Source of the DNA: CAXMST01 sp963790085
GTDB lineage: Bacteria > Actinomycetota > Thermoleophilia > Solirubrobacterales > 70-9
NCBI GenBank assembly: GCA_963790085.1
Contig: CAWBNH010000006.1
Span: 372,001-436,000, forward strand
Direction of reading: 5' to 3'
DNA: 64,000 nucleotides
Below are positions 1 through 7,674 of this stretch, piece by piece. Position 1 is the stretch's first letter. Each line of letters begins with the position of its first letter. The translations under genes were made by a program, and so were the position numbers. The notes under the pieces were generated by a model that was given only the letters and a program-made list of their open reading frames with translations, was not told the DNA's origin and ran no database searches.

Positions 1-1077
1 CTGATCCCGCGCTACGCGGGCCGCCCGCTCGCCGCCGCGAACGTGATCGGACTCGCCTGGCTGATCGCGGTGGTCGCGAACGTCGTCATCTGGGCGCACC
101 ACATCTACGTCGACTATCCGGAGGGCTCGGCCCAGAGCGTCCTCAACGTGGCGATGCAGCCGCTGACCTTCTCGATCACGCTGGTCTCGGCGCTCAGCCT
201 CTACAGCCTCTCGGCAACGGTCTACAAGTCGGACTTCCAGTGGAACCCGGCCTCGAAGTTCCTCGTCGCGGGACTGGTCGGCTGGATCACCGCCGGGCTC
301 TCGGGCGTCGTCAACGCGACGATCGCCCTCGATGTCGACGTCCACAACACGCTCTGGGTCGTCGGCCACTTCCACCACATGGCGGTGCTGACGATCGGCG
401 CCTTCATCTTCGGTGCCACCTACGCGTTCCTGCCGAAGCTCGTCGGGTCCGAGTGGTATTCGGAGAAGCTCGGCAACTGGCACCTGTGGCTAACGATGGT
501 CGGCGGCTACGGCACCTATGTGCCGTGGCTGATCCAGGGACTGACCGGGGCGCCACGGCGCTGGTCGGTGCTACCCGACTTCTACGACCCGTGGACGCTG
601 ATCTCGGTGCCGTTCATGCTGCTGATGGCGGTCGGCCAGCTGATCTTCGTCTACAACATCGTCCAGACCATCAGGGGCCGAAAGCGACCGAACGACCGGC
701 GCCGGCTGCTCTCGGACCCGCGCCAGATCGGGCTCGCGAGCGGTACGATCCTCGCCTCGATCGCGGTCCCGGTGATCGCCCTGGGAATCACCCGGATCGA
801 GCCGCGGTCGGAGCCGGTTACGGCGGCGGCCGGCAAGGAGGCGCAGGTCGACGAGGCCGCCGTCGAGCTGTTCAGCTCGAGCTGCGGCTCCTGCCACACG
901 CTTGCCGTCGCCGGCACGAGCGCCACGATCGGGCCCAACCTCGACACGACCCCCCTAAACTCCGCGGCTGTGCTCGAGGCAATCGAAAACGGCGGTCGCG
1001 GCACCGGCGGCATGCCCGCCGGGCTGCTGCAGGGCGAGGACGCGAAGCGCGTCGCCGAGCTGGTCGCAGGGGAGTAG
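1..1077 (+). CDS. B-type haem-copper oxidase subunit I with fused cytochrome c domain (5' end outside window)
   Basis: The frame is open from base 1, so only the C-terminal 358 residues are present. They hold the late helices of a proton-pumping terminal oxidase: a CuB His pair (WAHH near codon 39), then a VHNT..GHFHH segment whose histidines bind the haems. The run of residues around this motif resembles the ba3 (B-type) family more than aa3. After the last helix a linker leads to a cytochrome c domain with CGSCH (bases 883-897) and a GGMP methionine as probable sixth haem ligand. Cytochrome c domains are usually fused to subunit II, so fusion to subunit I is unusual. The next gene follows after 3 bases, suggesting one operon. 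Membrane-embedded. Confidence 0.9.
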   Translation: MIPRYAGRPLAAANVIGLAWLIAVVANVVIWAHHIYVDYPEGSAQSVLNVAMQPLTFSITLVSALSLYSLSATVYKSDFQWNPASKFLVAGLVGWITAGLSGVVNATIALDVDVHNTLWVVGHFHHMAVLTIGAFIFGATYAFLPKLVGSEWYSEKLGNWHLWLTMVGGYGTYVPWLIQGLTGAPRRWSVLPDFYDPWTLISVPFMLLMAVGQLIFVYNIVQTIRGRKRPNDRRRLLSDPRQIGLASGTILASIAVPVIALGITRIEPRSEPVTAAAGKEAQVDEAAVELFSSSCGSCHTLAVAGTSATIGPNLDTTPLNSAAVLEAIENGGRGTGGMPAGLLQGEDAKRVAELVAGE

Positions 1078-1080
1078 GAG

Positions 1081-2391
1081 TTGACCGCTGAGCCCGCCAC
1101 GGGCGAGGACTTCACCGTCGTGATCGCCGGCGGCGGCATCGCCGGCCTCGAGGCGATCCTCGCCCTGCGTGAGGCCGGCCCGCCTTCGTTGCAGATCGAT
1201 CTGCTCTCACCGTCGCCGGAGTTCGTGATCGCGCCGCTGAGCGTGGTCGAGCCCTTTGGCGGCGACGCGGCGCCGCGGATCGACCTCGTGCAGTTCTGCA
1301 AGGAGCACCACGTCGACCTGATTCAGTCCGGGCTGTCGGAGGTCTGGCCCGGTCAGCAGCGCGTCCTGACCGAGGACGGCGACGAGCTCCCCTACGACGC
1401 GTTGCTCGTCTGTACCGGCGCCCGCCGCCGCCCGGTGCTCGAGGCCGCGCTCAACTTCCGCGGCTCGCACGATGCCGCGGCGATCGAGGATCTCGTCGAG
1501 AGCGTCGCCTCGGGCGAGGCGCAGCGGATCGTCTTCGCGGTCCCCGACGAGGTCAACTGGCCATTGCCGCTCTACGAGCTGGCCCTACAGGTGGCGAGCC
1601 GACTGAGCGACACGGACGCCGAGATCAGCTTCATCACCTATGAGGCCGCTCCCCTGGATGTCTTCGGCCCGGCCGCCGCCGCCCGGCTGGAGACGATCAT
1701 CGCCGCAGCCGGCATCGATCTCCGCTGTGGCGAGACGGTGACCGCCGCGACCCTCGCCGATCTCAAGGCGGACCGGGTTGTCACGGTCCCGGCGCTCGAC
1801 GTGCCCGAGGTCCCGGGGCTCTCCCAGTCGGCCCGAGGCTTCGTCGCCACCGGCCCGACGATGAGGGTCGCGGGAGCCGAGCGGGTGTGGGCGGTCGGCG
1901 ACGTCACCTGGACCCCGATCAAGCAGGGCGGGATCGCGGCTCAGCAGGCCGACATCGCCGCCGCCGACATCGCCGCAGAAGCGGGCGCCGACGTCGAGGT
2001 CCCCGCCTACGCCCCGGTGCTCCGCGCCGCGCTGATGACCGGCGAGGGCCCGTTCTACCTGCGTTCCGGAACCGACGAGGACGGCGGACAGCGGGCGCCT
2101 CTCTGGTGGCCGCCGGCCAAGGTGGCCGGCCGGCTGCTCGCCCCCTACCTCGGCAGCCGGGTCGATCCGACGCTGGTCGACGAGGAGATGCTCGACCTGC
2201 AGGCGGACGCGGGCAGGGACGCCGAGCACGCGGAGGCGTTGGAGCTGGCCCTGCGATGGGCGGACCTCGATGCGGCCGCCGGCGACTACCGGCGCGCCCT
2301 GCATTGGCTCGAGGTTGCCGAGGGGCTGAACCTCGTCGTCCCGGAGGCCTACCGCGACAAGCGCCGCGAGTGGCAGGAGCGGATCACCTAG
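1081..2391 (+). CDS. FAD-dependent pyridine nucleotide-disulfide family oxidoreductase (sulfide:quinone reductase / NDH-2-like)
   Basis: 436 residues with a TTG start just behind the oxidase stop codon. The N-terminal Rossmann motif is VVIAGGGIAGLEAI; a YDALLVCTGA segment and a late VWAVGDVT segment are the usual FAD-contact motifs. The length and the two-dinucleotide fold match sulfide:quinone reductases and type II NADH dehydrogenases. I see no conserved redox-active CxxC pair, so the electron donor is unclear. Position directly behind an oxidase subunit suggests it feeds electrons to the quinone or cytochrome pool. Exact substrate unknown. Confidence 0.8.
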   Translation: MTAEPATGEDFTVVIAGGGIAGLEAILALREAGPPSLQIDLLSPSPEFVIAPLSVVEPFGGDAAPRIDLVQFCKEHHVDLIQSGLSEVWPGQQRVLTEDGDELPYDALLVCTGARRRPVLEAALNFRGSHDAAAIEDLVESVASGEAQRIVFAVPDEVNWPLPLYELALQVASRLSDTDAEISFITYEAAPLDVFGPAAAARLETIIAAAGIDLRCGETVTAATLADLKADRVVTVPALDVPEVPGLSQSARGFVATGPTMRVAGAERVWAVGDVTWTPIKQGGIAAQQADIAAADIAAEAGADVEVPAYAPVLRAALMTGEGPFYLRSGTDEDGGQRAPLWWPPAKVAGRLLAPYLGSRVDPTLVDEEMLDLQADAGRDAEHAEALELALRWADLDAAAGDYRRALHWLEVAEGLNLVVPEAYRDKRREWQERIT

Positions 2392-2449
2392 AGGGCCGCG
2401 GTCTTCGGCGGCGCCTCGCCGAGCCGCTCACCCTCGTGCCGATCGACGA

Positions 2450-2941
2450 TCAGCTGACGAGGTCCGCGGCGAGCACGAAGATCGTCACCGTCCCGAGCAG
2501 CAGCGATGCGTGAACGAGCCCGGAGAGCACCCCGACCGTACGCTTGCTGCGCTCGATCGCCGGGTCGGCGGCTCCCCGGCTGAGCTGTCGCTTGAGCTCG
2601 CGGAGCCGCGGCCCGAGCACGAAGCTGTGGACCAGCGCGAGGCCCAAGAGGACCACGAAGATCACCGTCTTGGCGATCACCAGGCCTCCGTCCGGTGCAC
2701 CGTCGATCGCCGACAGCGATCCGAAGCGATCGCTCGCGAGCTCGAGGCCGGTCCCGAACAGCACCACGGCAGACAGCGCCGAGACGATCAGGAAACGGCG
2801 CCCGACGACGTGGAAGAGCTCGCTGCGATCAGCCTCGCTCAGCGCCCGGCTCGCCGAGGCCGCGACCAGGGCGAGGATCACCAGACCGCCGCCCCAGACG
2901 GCGGCCGCCAGTAGGTGCAGCGAGCGATAGGCGAGGTCCAT
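2450..2941 (-). CDS. Small four-helix membrane protein (CopD/DUF4149-like)
   Basis: 163 residues, ATG start, with about four hydrophobic helices: one starts near residue 8 (LHLLAAAVWGGGLVILALV), and others lie near 50, 90 and 140. Its first helix has the His...W-GG pattern of CopD-like and DUF4149 membrane proteins, some of which bind copper or haem. It lies 31 bases downstream of the ETF-quinone oxidoreductase gene on the same strand and probably belongs to the etf operon. Function not established. Confidence 0.7.
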   Translation of the reverse strand: MDLAYRSLHLLAAAVWGGGLVILALVAASASRALSEADRSELFHVVGRRFLIVSALSAVVLFGTGLELASDRFGSLSAIDGAPDGGLVIAKTVIFVVLLGLALVHSFVLGPRLRELKRQLSRGAADPAIERSKRTVGVLSGLVHASLLLGTVTIFVLAADLVS

Positions 2942-2972
2942 GTTGGTGGCGAGCCTCGCGTGGGCTCGGGCC

Positions 2973-4673
2973 TCAGGTCTCCTGGTAGAGGGGGCCGTCG
3001 CCGCCCTCGGGCATCGTCAGCCGGCCGCCCTTGGCGGTGATCGCCCCACACTGGACGCAGTTGGAGGCGGTGACGTGGACGTCCACCACCGGGGCCTCGC
3101 CCTCGAGCTGGTCCTCGGGGATCTCGTAGACCTGGGCCGGGCACATCGAGACCCAGGTCTGCGCCACCTCGCGCGGGACGTGCTCCTGGATGCGGACGTG
3201 ATTCGGCGCGTCGTCGCGGGTCGCGTTGCCGGAGAGGAAGACCGAGTCGAGCTTGTTGAAGGTGAGCTCGTTGTCGGGGGCCGGGTAGGAGTCGGCCGCC
3301 TTGCCGATCGTCATCTGATGGTCGGCGTCGTCCTCCTGATCCCACTCTCCCCCGGGAACCGCGCCCTTGGTGATCGTCATCGCCGAGGCGATCGCCCCAC
3401 CGACGAAGAAGCCCTTCTCGAAGGGCTGGCGCATGTTGCGCGAGCGGTACATGTCGGTCTCGATCGCCGAGCCCCGGACCTTGTCGTCGTAGGCCGAGAA
3501 GTCGACGCTCTCGGGGTCCGCCTTGAGCTGCTCGACGATCGCCTCCGCGGCGTAGATCCCGGCGTGCATCGCGTAGTGGATGCCCTTCAGCTCCGGCACG
3601 TTCAACATCGTCGCCGCATCGCCGGCGATCATCATGCCCGGCACGGCGAGCTTCCTCGGCATCGCCCAGTAGCCGCCGGAGGGGATCGTCTTCGCGCCCC
3701 AGCCGACGCGCTTGCCACCCTCCAGGAGCTTGCGGATGAAGGGGTGGGTCTTGAACTCCTGCAGCATGTCGTGGCAGGAGACCGTGGCGTCCGTGTAGTC
3801 GAGCCCGATCACCATCCCGATGCAGAGCTTGTCCTCGCCCATCGGGTAGATGAAGGAGCCGCCGAACTCGTTGTACTTGGCGCCCTTGCGCATCGGCCAG
3901 CCCATCGTGTGGATCACCTTGTCGAGCGGCTTCGGGACCTCCCAGATCTCCTTCACGCCGAGCTCCCAGCGCTGCGGCTGGCTGCCGTGCAGATCGAAGT
4001 AGTCGAGCGCGCAGTTGGTGAGATGGCCGAGCGTCCCCTCGGCAAGCACGGTCGCCTTCGCCATCAGGTCGGATCCGGGCTCGAAGTTGGCGAGCTCCTC
4101 GCCCTCCTTGCCGCGGCCCTTGTCGCCGGAGCGGACCCCCCTGACGATCCGATCCTCGACCAGCAGCCTGTCGGCGACCGTCTCGGTGAGGATGTAGGCA
4201 CCGGCCTCCTCGGCCCGCTCCGCCAGAAACCGGCAGAGCTTCGAGACCGAGAGCGTGTAGTTGCCGTGGTTGCGGAAGTTCGGCGGCATCGGCACCAGCG
4301 GCAGCGCCCGCTTCTTGGTCAGCAGGTAGACCGCGTCCTTCTCGACCGTCTGGTAGATCGGCCAGTCGTCGGGGCCCTCGTCCGGGAACAGCTCCTGCAG
4401 GGCCGAGGGGCGGACGTTGGCACCGCTCAGATTGTGGGCGCCGCAGACCTTGCCCTTCTCGATCACGGCGACCGGCACCTCCCCCAGCCTCTCGGTCAGC
4501 TCCGGCTCGTCGGCGAGCAGCTGCATCAAGCGGTTCGCGCAGGCGAGGCCCGCCGGGCCGCCGCCGACGATCGCCACGCCGACCTCGAGCCGCTCGTCCT
4601 CGGCGTCGGTGGGCGGGCCGATATAGACCTCGCCGTCGAACGGGGGCGGGAACTCTGAGGGTGCAACGGACAT
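2973..4673 (-). CDS. Electron-transfer flavoprotein:ubiquinone (menaquinone) oxidoreductase
   Basis: 566 residues, full length for ETF-QO. It takes electrons from ETF and passes them through FAD and an iron-sulfur cluster to the membrane quinone. The FAD Rossmann motif VAIVGGGPAGLACANRL lies near residue 30, and the DAATMLNVPELKGIHYAM region near 380 is typical. In the C-terminal ferredoxin-like domain, Cys511, Cys539 and Cys542 are present, but the position of the fourth cluster ligand (human Cys592) is Ile545. The downstream PEGGDGPLYQ closes the family. Start ATG with an AAAGGA site upstream inside a 12-bp tandem duplication. Downstream partner of etfB-etfA (99-base gap). Confidence 0.93.
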   Translation of the reverse strand: MSVAPSEFPPPFDGEVYIGPPTDAEDERLEVGVAIVGGGPAGLACANRLMQLLADEPELTERLGEVPVAVIEKGKVCGAHNLSGANVRPSALQELFPDEGPDDWPIYQTVEKDAVYLLTKKRALPLVPMPPNFRNHGNYTLSVSKLCRFLAERAEEAGAYILTETVADRLLVEDRIVRGVRSGDKGRGKEGEELANFEPGSDLMAKATVLAEGTLGHLTNCALDYFDLHGSQPQRWELGVKEIWEVPKPLDKVIHTMGWPMRKGAKYNEFGGSFIYPMGEDKLCIGMVIGLDYTDATVSCHDMLQEFKTHPFIRKLLEGGKRVGWGAKTIPSGGYWAMPRKLAVPGMMIAGDAATMLNVPELKGIHYAMHAGIYAAEAIVEQLKADPESVDFSAYDDKVRGSAIETDMYRSRNMRQPFEKGFFVGGAIASAMTITKGAVPGGEWDQEDDADHQMTIGKAADSYPAPDNELTFNKLDSVFLSGNATRDDAPNHVRIQEHVPREVAQTWVSMCPAQVYEIPEDQLEGEAPVVDVHVTASNCVQCGAITAKGGRLTMPEGGDGPLYQET

Positions 4674-4681
4674 AGCCGGGG

Positions 4682-4705
4682 GGTCCTTTCGTCGGTCCTT
4701 TCGTC
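4682..4705. repeat. Tandem 12-bp direct repeat containing two Shine-Dalgarno-like motifs
   Basis: GGTCCTTTCGTC occurs twice head to tail. On the minus strand each copy reads GACGAAAGGACC, so two AAAGGA ribosome-binding-like motifs stand in tandem upstream of the ETF-QO start codon. Only the copy nearest the ATG is at a plausible distance. Confidence 0.7.
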
Positions 4706-4772
4706 TTCGGGCGTCAGCGGGCGGCGGGTCGGACTCGACTCGCCGCCCTCTGATCAGCGCGGCAGTACGGGC

Positions 4773-5753
4773 TCAGCCGCCCTTTTTCGCCTTGATCGCC
4801 TCGGTCAGCTTCGGCATGATCTTGTGCAGGTCCCCGACGATGCCGAGGTCGCAGTACTCGAAGATCGGCGCGTTCTGGTCCTTGTTGATCGCGACGATGT
4901 TCTCGCTGCTCTGCATGCCGACCTTGTGCTGGATCGCGCCGGATATCCCCGCTGCCAGATAGAGCTTCGGCGCGACCGTCTTGCCGGTCTGACCGATCTG
5001 CGTGGCGTAGGGGTACCAGCCGGCGTCGACCACGGCGCGGGTAGCCGCGACGGCGCCGCCCATCGCCCCGGCGAGATCCTCGGCGAGGCCGAAGTTCTCC
5101 TTCTCGCCCAGGCCGCGACCGCCGCCGACGAGGATGTCGGCGTCCTCGATGTTGACGCCGCCCTCGTCCCCGGACTCGCCGCGACTGACCATCTTCGCCC
5201 GGGTCGAGAACTCGCTCAGCTCGACCTCGATGTCGATTACCTCGGCGTCCGCGCCGCCGCCCTCGCTGATGTCGAAGGCGTTGAGGCGCCCGATGATCAC
5301 ACCGGGCTCGCCGACGTAGCCGACGTCGACGATCGCCGAGTCCTGCAGTACCGGGCGCTCGGCGATCAGCTTCCCGTCCTCGGCCCTGACCGCGGTCACC
5401 TCCATGGTCACGCCGGCGCCGAGCCGGGCGGTGAGGCCCGCACCGATCTCGAAGCCGAGCAGCCCTCCGCCGAACAGCGCGTAGGAGATGTCGTTCTCGG
5501 TGATCACCTTGGCCATCGCGTCGACGATCGGCTGGGCGAGACCCTCCTCGATCGAGGTCGCGCGATAGACCTTGCTGGCGCCGTAGGCGCCGAGCGATGC
5601 GGCCTTCGCGTCGTCGACGTCACCGACGACCAGAGCGGCCGCCTCGCCGCCGATCTCGCCGACCAGCTTCGCGGCCTCCGAGACTGCGCCGAGTGAGTTG
5701 TTGTTGAAGTTGCCCTCTCCATCATGAAGGGCGTAAACCAGAATCCCGGACAC
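4773..5753 (-). CDS. etfA: Electron transfer flavoprotein alpha subunit
   Basis: 326 residues, normal for EtfA/FixB. With EtfB it forms the soluble FAD carrier that accepts electrons from acyl-CoA dehydrogenases and hands them to ETF-QO. The C-terminal FAD domain is clear: the ISGAIQHKVGMQSSENIVAIN segment near residue 265 and a PIFEYCDLGIVGDLH segment follow the family pattern. The GTG start directly abuts the etfB TAA stop with no spacer, so translation is probably coupled. Confidence 0.96.
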   Translation of the reverse strand: MSGILVYALHDGEGNFNNNSLGAVSEAAKLVGEIGGEAAALVVGDVDDAKAASLGAYGASKVYRATSIEEGLAQPIVDAMAKVITENDISYALFGGGLLGFEIGAGLTARLGAGVTMEVTAVRAEDGKLIAERPVLQDSAIVDVGYVGEPGVIIGRLNAFDISEGGGADAEVIDIEVELSEFSTRAKMVSRGESGDEGGVNIEDADILVGGGRGLGEKENFGLAEDLAGAMGGAVAATRAVVDAGWYPYATQIGQTGKTVAPKLYLAAGISGAIQHKVGMQSSENIVAINKDQNAPIFEYCDLGIVGDLHKIMPKLTEAIKAKKGG

Positions 5754-6545
5754 TTAGATCAGCTTCCTTTCGTCGAGCCAGGCGACGATCTTCTCGACCG
5801 TCTCGTTGGTGTCCTCGTCCTCGATGATCTCGCCGGCCTCCTTCTCGGGCGGCGGATTGATCGCGAGGACGGCCGTCTGCGACCCCGCCTCGCCGACCCG
5901 GTCGGACTCGATTCCGACATCGGCGGTGGCCTTGGTGTCGAGCGGCTTCTTCTTCGCCCCCATGATCGCCTTCAGCGAGGGGTAGCGGGGCTCGTTGATC
6001 GCATCTCCGACGCTGATCACCGCGGGGAGAGCGACGTCGACCGTGTCGTAGCCGTACTCCGCCTGACGCTGGCAGCGCAGCTGCCCGTCCTCGACGTCCA
6101 TCTTGATCACCTGCGTGAGCGACGGCATCTTCAGATGGTCGGCGACGACCGCACCAATCGTGTAGCACTCGCCGTCATCGGACTGCTGACCGAGCAGCAC
6201 GAGGTCGGGCGACTCGGCCTCGAGCACCTTCGCCAGCGCGTAACCGGTGGCGCAGACGTCGGAGCCTGAGAGGGCGTCGTCGGTGAGATGGACCGAGCGA
6301 TCGGCGCCGAGCGCGACGGCCTTGTGCAGTGCGCGCTGCGCGGTATCGGGACCCATCGTCACCGCGACGATCTCGTCGACCTCGACGTCGCCGCCCTCGC
6401 GGAGCTGCATCGCAGCCTCGATTCCGTGCGTGTCGAATGGGTTCAGGTTTCTCTCGCCTGAGCGGTCCAGGCGCTTGGTGCCGGGGTCGATCCGCTTCTG
6501 AACAGCGGCGTCCGGCACCTCCTTGACAAGACAGCAGATCTTCAA
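5754..6545 (-). CDS. etfB: Electron transfer flavoprotein beta subunit
   Basis: 263 residues, the usual length for EtfB/FixA. The start is TTG (reading MKICCLVKEVPD), preceded by a GGAGGC ribosome site. An AMP-binding and recognition-loop region with LLGQQSDDGECYTIGAVVADHL near residue 120 identifies the family. First gene of the etfB-etfA-ETF-QO operon. A 24-bp palindrome upstream (6611-6634) suggests control by a TetR-type regulator of fatty-acid oxidation. Confidence 0.96.
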   Translation of the reverse strand: MKICCLVKEVPDAAVQKRIDPGTKRLDRSGERNLNPFDTHGIEAAMQLREGGDVEVDEIVAVTMGPDTAQRALHKAVALGADRSVHLTDDALSGSDVCATGYALAKVLEAESPDLVLLGQQSDDGECYTIGAVVADHLKMPSLTQVIKMDVEDGQLRCQRQAEYGYDTVDVALPAVISVGDAINEPRYPSLKAIMGAKKKPLDTKATADVGIESDRVGEAGSQTAVLAINPPPEKEAGEIIEDEDTNETVEKIVAWLDERKLI

Positions 6546-6610
6546 GTCGGGTGCCTCCGAACGTTCTCTGGGACTTCGCGTGGCGGCTGAGGATACTGCA
6601 ACCGGAACCT

Positions 6611-6634
6611 GGTTGACTGACTAGTCAATCAACC
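6611..6634. promoter_or_regulatory. TetR/FadR-like palindromic operator upstream of etfBA
   Basis: A 24-bp dyad with half sites GGTTGACTGACT and AGTCAATCAACC, symmetrical except at one base pair (positions 7 and 18). The TGACTGACTAGTCA core resembles operators of FadR/TetR-type fatty-acid regulators as I recall them. It lies 66 bases upstream of the etfB start. No regulator gene for it is visible in the window. Confidence 0.65.
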
Positions 6635-6654
6635 GCCGTGCAGCAGGCCCGGCT

Positions 6655-7059
6655 TCAGGCGGGGGCGCCCAGCGCGGAGCGCAGGAAGCCGACGATGTCG
6701 TCGGTCGATGCCCCCGGCGTGAAGACCTCGGCGACGCCCTGCTCCTTGAGCGCCGGGATGTCGTCGGCGGGAATCGTGCCGCCGACGGTGACCAGGACGT
6801 CATCGGCACCCTGCTCACGCAGCAGCTGGACGACCTTCGGGACCAGGGTCATGTGGGCGCCGGAGAGGATCGACAGGCCGACGGCGTGGGCGTCCTCCTG
6901 GATCACCGTGGCCGCGATCTGCTCCGGGGTCTGGTGCAGACCGGTGTAGATCACCTCCATGCCGGCGTCGCGCAGCGCACGGGCGATGATCTTCGCCCCG
7001 CGGTCGTGGCCGTCGAGGCCCGGCTTGGCGACGACGACGCGGATCTTGGCTTCGCTCAT
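6655..7059 (-). CDS. Methylmalonyl-CoA mutase, B12-binding small subunit
   Basis: 134 residues forming one cobalamin-binding domain. The motif KPGLDGHDRG (DxHxxG with the lower-axial His) is near residue 14, followed by the SILSGAH and GGTIP loops of the B12 fold. It supplies coenzyme B12 to the separate catalytic subunit at 7675-9339, the split arrangement known from archaea and several bacteria. I chose ATG 7059 over the upstream start at 7113 because the B12 fold begins there and TACGCT ends exactly 7 bases before it, indicating a leaderless message. Confidence 0.93.
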   Translation of the reverse strand: MSEAKIRVVVAKPGLDGHDRGAKIIARALRDAGMEVIYTGLHQTPEQIAATVIQEDAHAVGLSILSGAHMTLVPKVVQLLREQGADDVLVTVGGTIPADDIPALKEQGVAEVFTPGASTDDIVGFLRSALGAPA

Positions 7060-7066
7060 GCCCGCA

Positions 7067-7072
7067 AGCGTA
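7067..7072 (-). promoter_or_regulatory. Leaderless -10 hexamer for the B12-binding mutase subunit
   Basis: TACGCT on the minus strand, 7 bases before ATG 7059, with no Shine-Dalgarno sequence in between. Confidence 0.5.
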
Positions 7073-7242
7073 GAGAAGCCGGGGAACGCGGGCTCAGAAG
7101 CCTGCGCCGGCAAACCGGAGGCCGAACAGCAGACCGGGGGCCGCGCTCGAGCCAGCCGACCCGCGCGACTCGAGGGCGATCAGCGGGATCCCGATCACGG
7201 GCGCCGTGAGCGCGTGGTCGAGGCCCGAGGTCGCCCCCAAGG

Positions 7243-7629
7243 TCAGGCGCCGGTCGCGTAGCGGTTGTGGATTCCGAGGGCGTTGCCGTCGGGATCGGCG
7301 AAGAAGGCCATCTTGCAGACGCCGGAGTCGATCGTGTCCGCCCCGAATACGACCCCCTTCGACTCGAGCTCAGCGCGAGCCGCATCGACGTCGTCGACGT
7401 GCATCGTGATCGGTGCCACGTTGGGGCGGAACTCGAGCCCGAAGGCATCGGTCTGCATCAGCGCCAGCGTCAACTGGCCGGCGTCGTACTCGTAGGCCGG
7501 CATCTGTCCCCATTGCTTCCGCCGCGGCAGCCCGAGCGTGTCGCCATAGAACTCGGCGGCGGCTTCAGCGTCTTGGACGGGGATCCCGACGAAGTCGGTC
7601 CCGGTGATGAGCTGGCTGGTGTCGGTCAT
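7243..7629 (-). CDS. VOC (glyoxalase/dioxygenase) superfamily protein
   Basis: 128 residues in two beta-alpha-beta-beta-beta repeats: FVGIPVQDAEAAAEFYGDTLGL at the start and PITMHVDDVDAARAEL in the second half, ending FFADPDGNALGIHNR. ATG start with AAGGAG upstream. It sits between the two methylmalonyl-CoA mutase subunit genes, so methylmalonyl-CoA epimerase (also a VOC protein) is a tempting guess. The sequence looks more like generic glyoxalase-type proteins, so I leave the substrate open. Confidence 0.85.
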   Translation of the reverse strand: MTDTSQLITGTDFVGIPVQDAEAAAEFYGDTLGLPRRKQWGQMPAYEYDAGQLTLALMQTDAFGLEFRPNVAPITMHVDDVDAARAELESKGVVFGADTIDSGVCKMAFFADPDGNALGIHNRYATGA

Positions 7630-7674
7630 CTGGCTCCTTCGCTGGAGGGGATCGGAGCAAGCGTATTCGGCGGC

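Noticed and set aside
2940..4658. 572-residue open frame on the plus strand
   Set aside because: Antisense shadow of the ETF-QO gene; Arg/Asp/Leu-rich translation with no recognisable domain.
6546..6610. Clear -35/-10 promoter for etfB
   Set aside because: A TATCCT is present, but no -35 lies at an acceptable distance. Only the operator is reported.
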